Shown here piece after piece: positions 1 through 5,677 of a stretch of DNA of 6,072 bases. The DNA is taken from contig VFKS01000458.1 of NCBI GenBank assembly GCA_009885425.1, positions 1 to 6,072 on the forward strand, in the 5' to 3' direction. The translations under genes were made by a program, and so were the position numbers. The notes beneath the pieces were generated by a model. It had not been told where the DNA came from and searched no databases. It saw only the letters and a list, made by a program, of their open reading frames with translations. The DNA comes from Novosphingobium sp. (GTDB lineage Bacteria; Pseudomonadota; Alphaproteobacteria; Sphingomonadales; Sphingomonadaceae). Positions within the stretch are counted from its first letter, which is position 1; every line of letters begins with the position of its first letter.

Positions 1-6
1 AAAAAT

Positions 7-83
7 TGGTCGGGACGAGAGGATTCGAACCTCCGACCCCCACACCCCCAGTGTGATGCGCTACCAGGCTGCGCTACGTCCCG
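7..83 (-). tRNA. tRNA-Pro, anticodon GGG
   Basis: Reads proline codons CCC and CCU. The minus strand folds into a full 77-nt cloverleaf. The 7-bp acceptor stem is CGGGACG/CGTCCCG, followed by TA, a D stem GCGC/GCGC with loop AGCCTGGTA, and an anticodon stem TCACA/TGTGG with one G-U pair. The loop CTGGGGG places GGG at positions 34-36 (window bases 49-47). The variable loop is GGGTC and the T arm is GGAGG-TTCGAAT-CCTCT. Discriminator A73 and an encoded CCA (bases 9-7) close the gene. Five T residues follow on the minus strand at 5-1 and may belong to a terminator cut by the window edge. Every stem pairs, so I am very sure of this call. Confidence 0.97.
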
Positions 84-127
84 ACCGGTCTCGGCCCGGC
101 GCGTTGCGCACCGGATCGAGGAGCGCG

Positions 128-156
128 CCTATAGGCAGGCGGCGGAGCGAAGGCAA
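128..156 (-). promoter_or_regulatory. Candidate sigma70-type promoter of tRNA-Pro
   Basis: On the minus strand there is a -35-like TTGCCT (156-151), a 17-bp spacer and a -10-like TATAGG (133-128). Transcription would start near 121 and give a leader of about 37 nt before the tRNA 5' end at 83. Spacing and distance suit a stable-RNA promoter. The call rests on consensus similarity alone. Confidence 0.5.
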
Positions 157-277
157 GCGGCGAGGTGAAAGTTCTTGGCCCCCTTGAACCTTCCCGTGCA
201 GGCGCCATTTGGGGGAAACAGGGGCGGGGGCAGCGCGTTGCTATCGCATGGCATTGCTGCTAGTCGCCCGCAATTAG

Positions 278-295
278 GCTCGGAGCGATCCGAGC
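278..295 (+). promoter_or_regulatory. Perfect 7-bp hairpin with GCGA loop upstream of yajC
   Basis: GCTCGGA (278-284) and TCCGAGC (289-295) are exact reverse complements around GCGA, which fits the stable GNRA tetraloop class if transcribed. It ends 28 bases before the yajC ATG. No T-run follows, so it is not an intrinsic terminator. It could be a 5' leader structure or a protein-binding palindrome. The repeat is directly visible, but its function is unknown. Confidence 0.45.
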
Positions 296-323
296 GCCAG
301 ATTCAGGGAAGCTAGTACGAGCC

Positions 324-662
324 ATGAGCAGCCAGACTTTCACCATCCTTACCGCCGCCGCAGCCGGGGCCGAAGCCCCTCCGGGCTGGGTCCAGTTTGT
401 CCCGCTGATCGCCATGGTCGCGATCTTCTGGTTCCTGATCATCCGCCCGCAGATGAAGCGTCAGAAGGAACAACAGACCAAGATTTCGGCGATCAAAAAA
501 GGCGATCAAGTGCTGACCGGTGGCGGTCTGCTGGCCAAGGTGATCAAAGTTGACGATCACTATGCCGAGCTGGAGCTGGGCCCCAACATCCGCGTCAAGG
601 CGGTCAAGTCGACTCTGGCCGATGTCGTGCCGCCCGTCGGCACGACGCCCGCCAACGATTGA
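324..662 (+). CDS. yajC: YajC, Sec translocase accessory subunit
   Basis: A small inner-membrane protein that joins SecD and SecF in the accessory complex bound to SecYEG. It is not itself essential for export in E. coli. The product has 112 residues, close to the usual length of about 110. A single membrane helix spans about residues 24-41. It runs into the family signature FWFLIIRPQMKRQKE (35-49), where a positively charged stretch sits on the cytoplasmic side. The second conserved block, GDQVLTGGG (60-68), follows in the soluble domain, and the C-terminus is a short Pro/Thr tail. The ATG at 324 is preceded by AGGGA (305-309) at a rather long 14-base spacing, so its ribosome site is weak. 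It is the first gene of the yajC-secD-secF operon, with secD 15 bases downstream. No second start fits better. Confidence 0.96.
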   Translation: MSSQTFTILTAAAAGAEAPPGWVQFVPLIAMVAIFWFLIIRPQMKRQKEQQTKISAIKKGDQVLTGGGLLAKVIKVDDHYAELELGPNIRVKAVKSTLADVVPPVGTTPAND

Positions 663-677
663 TCTGAAAGCCTTATC

Positions 678-2273
678 ATGCTCGATTTCCCCGCCTGGAA
701 GCGGATTTCGCTGTGGCTGCTGACCCTGGCCTGCTGCTTGGCGGCGATGCCATCGATTTTCGCGGTTTCGGGCCTGCAATGGCCGGCCCGGCTGATCGAT
801 CCCAAGGTCAATCTGGGGCTCGACCTGGCCGGCGGCAGTCATATCCTGCTCGAAGCCAGCGCCGATCAGATCCGCCGGCAACGGCTCGACACGATGGCCG
901 AAGATGTCCGCAACCGTCTGCGTCAGGCCAAAATCGAGATCGGCGATATTTCGACTAAAGACGGCACTGTTAGTTTCATGGTCACCGATCCGACCAAGGG
1001 TGAGGCCGCCCGCGAAGTTCTGCAAACGTTGACCAGCGGCGCCTCGATGTCGGGCCAGCGCGACTGGGATCTCAAGATCGACGCGGGCAAGATAGTGCTC
1101 GCGCCGACCAACGCCGGGATCAAGCAGGCGCAGAGCATGGCGATGGATTCGGCCACCGATGTGGTCCGCAAGCGGATCGACGGGATGGGCACGCGCGAGC
1201 CGACAATCATCCGTCAGGGTGAGAACCGGATCGTGGTGCAGGTTCCGGGATTGAGCGATCCGGCGGCGCTGAAGGCGTTGCTGGGGCAGACCGCCAAACT
1301 GGAATTCAAGCTGGTCGATCTGTCGGCCGATCCGGCGCTCGTCGCGCAGGGCATTGCGCCCGCCGGATCAGAGCTGGTGCCATGGGCCAATCCTGAAAAG
1401 GACGGCACCGGGCGGCTGGCGGTCAAGCGCTACGGCGGGGTCAAAGGCGATCAGCTGACCGACGCCCAGCCCAGCAACGATCAACAGACCAACGAGCCAG
1501 TGGTCCAGATCACCTTCGATCAGGCCGGCGGGGCCAAATTCGCCCGGCTGACCACCGAAAACGTCAACAAGCCGTTTGCAATCATTCTGGATGGCAAAGT
1601 GCTATCTGCCCCCAACATTCAAGAACCAATCCTGGGCGGGCAGGCGCGGATTTCGGGCAGCTTTACCAGCGAAAGCGCCAAGCAGCTGGCGACTTCGCTG
1701 GTTTCAGGGGCTTTGCCGGTTGATCTCAAGGTGGTTGAAGAGCGCTCGGTCGGCCCGGATCTCGGTGCGGATTCGATCCGCAAGGGGATGATCGCATTCG
1801 GTGTCGGCACGCTGGCGCTGATGCTGTTCATCTTCCTGACCTATGGCCGGTTCGGGTTTTACGCCAATATCGCGCTGATCATCAATGCGGTGATGATCCT
1901 GGGCATTCTTGCGCTAATCGGCGGCACGTTGACCCTGCCGGGGATCGCCGGCTTCGTGCTGACGATCGGCGCGGCGGTCGACGCCAACGTGCTGATTAAC
2001 GAACGAATCCGCGAAGAACGGGCGCGAGGCCGCAAGGTCGTTCAGGCGGTCGAGGTGGGCTACAAGGAAGCCAGCCGCGCGATTTTTGACGCCAACATCA
2101 CCAACATTATCGCCGCCGTGCTGATGTTCCTGATCGGATCGGGACCGGTCCGCGGGTTCGCGATCGTTTTGATCATCGGGATCGGTACTTCGGTGTTTAC
2201 CGCCGTGTGGCTGACCCGGATGTGGGTGGCAGGCTATCTGCGCCGCGTTCGCCCCAACGATATCGTGCTGTAA
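678..2273 (+). CDS. secD: Protein translocase subunit SecD
   Basis: With SecF it forms the proton-driven RND-type partner of SecYEG that pulls exported proteins through at a late, ATP-independent step. The 531-residue product is a separate SecD, not a SecDF fusion. Helix 1 lies at about 10-30. The conserved motif NLGLDLAGG (45-53) opens the large periplasmic P1 region, which runs to about 365. Five helices follow at roughly 371-389, 394-416, 421-440, 473-489 and 493-513. Helix 4 carries GAAVDANVLINERIREE (431-447). Its Asp435 corresponds to the proton-pathway aspartate known in this family (Asp519 of E. coli SecD). The P1 part contains a polar stretch, KGDQLTDAQPSNDQQTNEP (256-274), before the VVQITFD strand; this looks like normal family content. 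The gene lies 15 bases after yajC and 13 before secF, so the three are surely cotranscribed. Its ribosome site is weak (CTGAAAG near 664-670). Confidence 0.98.
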   Translation: MLDFPAWKRISLWLLTLACCLAAMPSIFAVSGLQWPARLIDPKVNLGLDLAGGSHILLEASADQIRRQRLDTMAEDVRNRLRQAKIEIGDISTKDGTVSFMVTDPTKGEAAREVLQTLTSGASMSGQRDWDLKIDAGKIVLAPTNAGIKQAQSMAMDSATDVVRKRIDGMGTREPTIIRQGENRIVVQVPGLSDPAALKALLGQTAKLEFKLVDLSADPALVAQGIAPAGSELVPWANPEKDGTGRLAVKRYGGVKGDQLTDAQPSNDQQTNEPVVQITFDQAGGAKFARLTTENVNKPFAIILDGKVLSAPNIQEPILGGQARISGSFTSESAKQLATSLVSGALPVDLKVVEERSVGPDLGADSIRKGMIAFGVGTLALMLFIFLTYGRFGFYANIALIINAVMILGILALIGGTLTLPGIAGFVLTIGAAVDANVLINERIREERARGRKVVQAVEVGYKEASRAIFDANITNIIAAVLMFLIGSGPVRGFAIVLIIGIGTSVFTAVWLTRMWVAGYLRRVRPNDIVL

Positions 2274-2277
2274 GGGA
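2272..2277 (+). promoter_or_regulatory. secF ribosome binding site that fixes its start
   Basis: AAGGGA overlaps the secD stop codon TAA (2271-2273) and lies 9 bases before the ATG at 2287. The in-frame TTG at 2278 directly abuts it, with no spacing, and so is an unlikely start. Confidence 0.7.
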
Positions 2278-2286
2278 TTGCGCGCC

Positions 2287-3267
2287 ATGAAACTTCTCAA
2301 GCTCATTCCCGACAACACCGACATCAAGTTTCTGCGCTGGCGGGTGCCGTTCTATGTGATCAGCGTCATTCTGATCCTGGCTTCGTGGGGGCTGATCCTG
2401 ACCAAGGGCCTGAACCTGGGCGTCGATTTCATCGGCGGTCAGATGATCCGGGTGACCTATGTCCAAAGCCCGACCGCACCGGTGGCCGAATTGCGCGAAA
2501 GCGTGGCAAAGCTCGGCTTTGGCGAGCCGATCATCCAGCAATTTGGCAAACCCAACGAAGTTTCAATCCGGATGAAACTGCCCGAAGGGTCACAGCAGGA
2601 TACCGCTTTGGCAGACAACATGGCCAAAAAGATCACTGCGACGATCAAGACCGAGCATCCCGATGCCCGGATCGACGGGGTGGATTCGGTTTCGGGCAAG
2701 GTTTCCGAAGAGCTGGGCAGGTCTGGCGGTTTGGCACTACTGGCGGCGATGATCGCGATTTCGATCTACATCTGGATTCGGTTCGAATGGCAGTTCGGGG
2801 TCGGTGCGTTGTTCGCCTTGGTGCACGACGTTTCGGTGACGTTGGGAATGTTCGCAATCACCCAGATGGAGTTCGATCTCAACATCGTCGCCGCGATCCT
2901 GACGCTGATCGGCTATTCGCTCAACGATACGATCGTGGTCTATGACCGGATTCGAGAGAACCTGAAAAAATATCGCCGCATGCCGATGCCCGAACTGCTC
3001 GATCTGTCGGTCAACGAAACGCTGAGCCGAACGATCGTGACCTCACTTTCGGTGCTGATCACGCTGCTGGCGCTGCTGCTGCTCGGACCGCCGGTGATCT
3101 TCGGCTTTACCGCTGCAATCACGCTGGGGATTTTCGTCGGGACTTACAGCTCGGTCTATATGGCCGCGCCGATCCTGATCTGGCTGAAGGTCACTTCGTC
3201 GAGCTTCGTGCCCGTCGAGAGCGCGGTCGAGCGGCAGGAGCGGATGGCGCGCGAGGCGACCGCCTAG
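2287..3267 (+). CDS. secF: Protein translocase subunit SecF
   Basis: The SecF half of the SecDF proton-driven export motor in the inner membrane. From the ATG it has 326 residues, normal for a separate SecF. An in-frame TTG at 2278 would add three residues but abuts the ribosome site. Helix 1 lies at about 20-38. It is followed by the signature GLNLGVDFIGG (41-51), then a smaller periplasmic domain (about 52-140). Helices 2-6 lie between about 147 and 300. Conserved blocks are RFEW (165-168), ALVHDV (177-182), IGYSLNDTIVVYDRIRE (208-224) and NETLSRTI (243-250). Asp214 and Arg248 match the charged residues reported as important for proton transport in the family (E. coli SecF Asp213 and Arg247). 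The C-terminus is a short charged tail. It is the last gene of the operon; its stop TAG overlaps the stop of the convergent glycosyltransferase gene, so no intergenic terminator separates them. Confidence 0.98.
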   Translation: MKLLKLIPDNTDIKFLRWRVPFYVISVILILASWGLILTKGLNLGVDFIGGQMIRVTYVQSPTAPVAELRESVAKLGFGEPIIQQFGKPNEVSIRMKLPEGSQQDTALADNMAKKITATIKTEHPDARIDGVDSVSGKVSEELGRSGGLALLAAMIAISIYIWIRFEWQFGVGALFALVHDVSVTLGMFAITQMEFDLNIVAAILTLIGYSLNDTIVVYDRIRENLKKYRRMPMPELLDLSVNETLSRTIVTSLSVLITLLALLLLGPPVIFGFTAAITLGIFVGTYSSVYMAAPILIWLKVTSSSFVPVESAVERQERMAREATA

Positions 3268-3270
3268 GCG
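3261..3270. repeat. 10-bp palindrome containing both convergent stop codons
   Basis: CGCCTAGGCG is its own reverse complement. The central CTAG supplies TAG to secF at 3265-3267 on the plus strand and TAG to the glycosyltransferase at 3266-3264 on the minus strand. Both proteins therefore end in Ala-stop (Thr-Ala and Asp-Ala). CGA (3257-3259) and TCG (3271-3273) extend the symmetry past one unpaired C. It has no T-run, so it does not look like an intrinsic terminator. Confidence 0.6.
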
Positions 3271-4442
3271 TCGGCCAATTTGCGCCAGTGATCGACCAAC
3301 GCCCCGGCGTTGGCGGTCCAACTATAGCCGGCAACCGCGGCGCAGACTGTCTCTGGTTCGGGGCGTTCGGTAAGCAATTGGCCCACGGCAATGGCAATTG
3401 CCAACTTGTCGCGGGCAACCATCTTGCCCCAAGTTGGATCGGTCAGCAATTCGGCCGCGCCGGGGATCGGGGTGGTCACTACCGGGGTCCCGCAGGCCAG
3501 CGCCTCAACCCAGGCATTGGCGAGGCCTTCGCTGGCAGTAGGCAGCACGAAAACATCGGCCGCGTTGAGCACAATTGGCAGCTCGCTGTGCGGGATGGCG
3601 CCCAAAAAGCGAACTCGATCGGCGACACCCAGCCGTTCGGCCATGCTTTTCAGCGCGGCTTCGTCAGCGCCGGTTCCGACCAGCAGCAGGATTGCATCGG
3701 GCAGCAAAGCCAGCGCCTCGATCACATACTTCTGGCCCTTGCGCGGGATCAGCGCGCCGACGGTCACCAGCACCGGGACACCTCGCGGCAGGTCTAGCTG
3801 GTCGCGGCACATTTTGCGGTCATAGGGTCGGAACAGGTCGGCATCTAGCCCGGTGCGGTGGAGAGTGATTTTGGCCCGATCCATGCCGAGCGCAGCCATA
3901 TCATCGGCTAGACCGCCCGCCACCGCGAGCAGGCCCTGCGCGGCCCGACCAGCCGCGAGGACTTGCTTGGCCGTGGCCGGGTCCTTGCCCCAATGGTGAA
4001 TATCAGCCCCGCGTGCCTTGATGCTAACCGGCAGGCGCAGCGCTTTACCGATTTCAACAGCGGCGGGTCCATCGGGATAGAAGAACTGCGCGTCGATCAG
4101 GTCAAACGGCGCCTCCTCATGAAGGCGGTGGGCCAGTGGCAACACTGCCCGTGCCTCAGCCCCGGCGTTAAACCGCGCGCCGATTCCGGGGATCAGCGTG
4201 AACTGCGGGCGCAGCACTTGCACGCCGCCGCGCAGTTCCTCTGCGGGTAGGTCCTTGAGCGCGGCATAGCGCGGGTGCAGGCCAAGCGGGAACGGCGGGA
4301 TGCCGAGCGGATTGACCATCACCAGATCGATACCGCCGCGTTTCACCACCGCTTGCATTTGGCGCTCAACGAAGACTCCGAAGTTGGGCGTCCGGTCATT
4401 GGGATAAAGTGTGCTGAGGCTCAGCACCCGCAGCTTGTTCAC
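3264..4442 (-). CDS. GT4-type (GT-B fold) glycosyltransferase
   Basis: A probable retaining glycosyltransferase that moves a sugar from a nucleotide sugar onto a glycan or lipid acceptor, probably at the cytoplasmic membrane face. Donor and acceptor cannot be read from the sequence. The 392 residues have the two-domain GT-B form. The N-terminal domain begins with LRVLSLSTLYPNDRTPNFG (4-22), typical of GT4 enzymes of surface polysaccharide pathways, and continues through FDLIDAQFFYPDG (113-125). The C-terminal GT1-type domain begins at VGALIPRKG (228-236), followed by LLLVGTG (252-258) and FLGAIPHSELP (279-289). The donor-site E-x7-E motif is Glu305 to Glu313, within PTASEGLANAWVEALACGTP. There is no signal peptide. 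It starts with GTG at 4442 inside the stop of the upstream regulator gene (GTGA overlap). No Shine-Dalgarno sequence is visible, which fits coupled translation; the next in-frame Met (29) would delete the conserved first strand. Its 3' end meets secF. EPS, capsule or LPS assembly is possible but unproven. Confidence 0.88.
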   Translation of the reverse strand: MNKLRVLSLSTLYPNDRTPNFGVFVERQMQAVVKRGGIDLVMVNPLGIPPFPLGLHPRYAALKDLPAEELRGGVQVLRPQFTLIPGIGARFNAGAEARAVLPLAHRLHEEAPFDLIDAQFFYPDGPAAVEIGKALRLPVSIKARGADIHHWGKDPATAKQVLAAGRAAQGLLAVAGGLADDMAALGMDRAKITLHRTGLDADLFRPYDRKMCRDQLDLPRGVPVLVTVGALIPRKGQKYVIEALALLPDAILLLVGTGADEAALKSMAERLGVADRVRFLGAIPHSELPIVLNAADVFVLPTASEGLANAWVEALACGTPVVTTPIPGAAELLTDPTWGKMVARDKLAIAIAVGQLLTERPEPETVCAAVAGYSWTANAGALVDHWRKLADA

Positions 4443-5011
4443 AGCGGGCGGACCAGCATTTCGGCGGCGGCGACCCAGGCCGGATTGTCGATCACGATCT
4501 GGCGTTGGCCGGGATCGGGCGGCAGCACGGCGACACGCGCGTCGTCGCGGTCAATCATCCGCCCGAAGGCGAACCGCCCGCCAGAACGCGGCACCAGTAC
4601 GTCGCGGTTGAGCAGTTTGGCAAAGCCATCAGGCCCGTGTTGGCGCAGCCAGACCTGATCGCCGGCGCGGTATAGCCCGGCGGGCGCTTCGATCGCCAGA
4701 ACTACCAATGGCTCATTGCCGCCCAACCTCGATGGCAGGATCGCATCGCGCGGCGCGGGCAGGGCTTCGGCGCCATCGGCAGTCAGCCGCGCGACATAGC
4801 GGGGCTGCTCGCCGCCGTCTGAGCGCACCAGCAGTTCCGGTTCCACCCCCAGCGCGGCGGCGATCCGGTTCATCCAGGCGAGCGACAATTGCCGGGTCCC
4901 GGTTTCCAGCCGCCCGATGGTCTGCGCTGTCGTAGCTGGCTTGCAGCGCGCACCAACGTCCGCCAGAGTCAGCTTCTTCTCGCGGCGGATATCGCGGATG
5001 CGGTTGATCAT
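4439..5011 (-). CDS. XRE-family HTH regulator with LexA/S24-like C-terminal domain
   Basis: A probable DNA-binding regulator of 190 residues. Residues 3-60 form a helix-turn-helix domain of the Cro/C1 type: INRIRDIRREKKLTLADVGA, then the recognition region with TTAQTIGRLETGTRQLSLAWM (about 27-47), then IAAALGVEPELLV. After a linker (64-97), residues 98-155 alternate strands in the order of an S24/LexA domain, including RAGDQVWLR (115-123), NRDVLVP (135-141) and RFAFGRMI (146-153). The nucleophilic GDSM-type serine and the catalytic lysine are not seen, so I infer a non-cleaving sensor or dimerisation domain. The fold is my inference; the HTH is clear. The ATG at 5011 has a good ribosome site, GAGG (5022-5019), 7 bases away. 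It is the first gene of a unit with the glycosyltransferase and overlaps it by 4 bases. A palindrome 16 bases upstream is a candidate operator for autoregulation. Confidence 0.82.
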   Translation of the reverse strand: MINRIRDIRREKKLTLADVGARCKPATTAQTIGRLETGTRQLSLAWMNRIAAALGVEPELLVRSDGGEQPRYVARLTADGAEALPAPRDAILPSRLGGNEPLVVLAIEAPAGLYRAGDQVWLRQHGPDGFAKLLNRDVLVPRSGGRFAFGRMIDRDDARVAVLPPDPGQRQIVIDNPAWVAAAEMLVRPL

Positions 5012-5026
5012 GTGGCGACCTCAACT

Positions 5027-5039
5027 AACCAAATTGGTT
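5027..5039. promoter_or_regulatory. Candidate operator: AACCAA-A-TTGGTT palindrome
   Basis: A perfect 6+1+6 inverted repeat lies in the 96-base spacer between the divergent regulator gene (start 5011) and the DUF6456 gene (start 5108). It is AT-rich in a GC-rich setting and of a size suited to a dimeric XRE repressor. It begins 16 bases upstream of the regulator ATG, just before the regulator's ribosome site. No clear -10/-35 pair is seen on either strand. Binding by the neighbouring regulator is inference. Confidence 0.4.
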
Positions 5040-5107
5040 TTCTTCTTTCCTACAAGGCATCCCTTTTGGCAAGGCGATTCGCATCGAGAGCAGCCTAGGG
5101 GAAAGCC

Positions 5108-5578
5108 ATGCAGCGCCATCTGGTAGAACGCGAATTAACCAGCGATGGACCGGGCAATGGCCCGCCGCGCAAGGGCGGGCGCTCGGTCACCGTCAACCTC
5201 GCCGAAAGCCCGCTATCCTGGCTGCACGCGCGTGGCCATTTAACCGATGCCCAGTTTGCCGCCGGAGAATGCCTGCGCCGTGACTTTGAGCGAGCCCAAC
5301 TCGCACCAAGCGTAACCATGCGTTGGGATCCGGTGCGGGTGCAGGGCGGTGGCGAACCGGGTCTGAACAGCAGCGAACGCCAGATCGCAGCGCGCCAGCG
5401 GTTCGACGGCGCCGTGAATATTGCCGGGCCGGGGCTGTCCGATATCCTGTGGCGCGTGGTCTGCGCCGGAGAAGGCCTGCCCGATGCCGAACGGGCGCTC
5501 GGCTGGCCGGTGCGTAGCGGCAAGCTAGTGCTGCGCCTCGCGCTTGACCGGGTGGCGGGTTACTACCGGATAGCCTGA
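5108..5578 (+). CDS. DUF6456 domain-containing protein
   Basis: A protein of unknown function carrying the DUF6456 domain, known from Alphaproteobacteria. The 156-residue product has a variable N-terminus (1-31) rich in Gly, Pro and Arg. The domain follows in two blocks. The first, ESPLSWLHARGHLTDAQFAAGE (33-54), continues into LRRDFERAQLAPSVTMRWD (56-74). The second, GLPDAERALGWPVRSGKLVLRLALDRVAGYY (123-153), carries the characteristic GWPxRSGKxVLxLALD signature. A Gly/Ser/Asn-rich linker (about 79-95) joins the blocks. There is no signal peptide or membrane helix, so it is probably cytoplasmic. In some relatives the domain sits at the end of longer HTH-bearing proteins, which hints at a regulatory role; no HTH is evident in this short form. 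The ATG at 5108 has a strong ribosome site, AGGGGA (5097-5102), 5 bases away. It diverges from the XRE regulator gene and shares its spacer. The domain call rests on recalled motifs. Confidence 0.82.
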   Translation: MQRHLVERELTSDGPGNGPPRKGGRSVTVNLAESPLSWLHARGHLTDAQFAAGECLRRDFERAQLAPSVTMRWDPVRVQGGGEPGLNSSERQIAARQRFDGAVNIAGPGLSDILWRVVCAGEGLPDAERALGWPVRSGKLVLRLALDRVAGYYRIA

Positions 5579-5677
5579 CGCTCGTCGAAGCGGTGGAGCG
5601 GCTGGTCGAAGGGCTTGCAGGATAACGCCGCGCCGGTTCATGGTTCGCTGATCAGGATATTTGCATGGGAGACTGAC

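Larger units (their letters stand above)
84..323. other. Intergenic region between divergent tRNA-Pro and yajC
   Basis: No protein gene is supported here. On the tRNA side it holds the candidate tRNA promoter and an inverted repeat at 96-114. On the yajC side it holds a G-rich tract (211-230, runs of 5, 4 and 5 G), a 9-codon mini-ORF (248-277) and a perfect hairpin (278-295). No yajC promoter is convincing. TTGCTA (238-243) with TAGTCG (261-266) has a 17-bp spacer but a poor -10 box. TTGAAC (184-189) is a good -35 box but is followed only by weak AT sequence near 206-212. Confidence 0.6.

Noticed and set aside
238..266. TTGCTA/TAGTCG as the yajC promoter
   Set aside because: The 17-bp spacing is right, but the -10 box matches the consensus poorly, so I do not list it as a promoter.
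312..1025. 237-codon minus-strand open frame across yajC and the start of secD
   Set aside because: It is antisense to two confidently identified genes. Its product is rich in Arg, Gly, Asp and Gln with no recognisable domain, as expected of a shadow frame in GC-rich DNA.
2278..2286. TTG at 2278 as the secF start
   Set aside because: It touches the AAGGGA ribosome site with no spacing, while the ATG at 2287 has a workable 9-base spacing and gives the usual SecF N-terminus.
1914..2541. Two long minus-strand frames opposite the secD end and secF start
   Set aside because: They lie opposite conserved membrane segments of SecD and SecF, are His/Asp/Arg-rich and match no family I recognise.
2385..2945. 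186-codon plus-strand frame inside secF
   Set aside because: It is an out-of-frame reading of secF; the SecF frame holds all conserved motifs and this one has none.
3288..3825. Plus-strand frames of 169 and 144 codons opposite the glycosyltransferase
   Set aside because: The minus-strand frame carries the GT4 motifs (VGALIPRKG, E-x7-E); the plus frames have low-complexity Ser/Ala/Arg or Gly/His-rich content and no domain.
5062..5074. CCTT-TTGGC-AAGG short inverted repeat in the divergent spacer
   Set aside because: Arms of four bases with a 5-base centre are expected by chance, and it shares no clear half-site with the AACCAA palindrome.
5095..5523. 142-codon minus-strand frame opposite the DUF6456 gene
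   Set aside because: The plus-strand frame has a strong ribosome site and the DUF6456 signature; the minus frame is Ser/Arg/Pro-rich with no domain.
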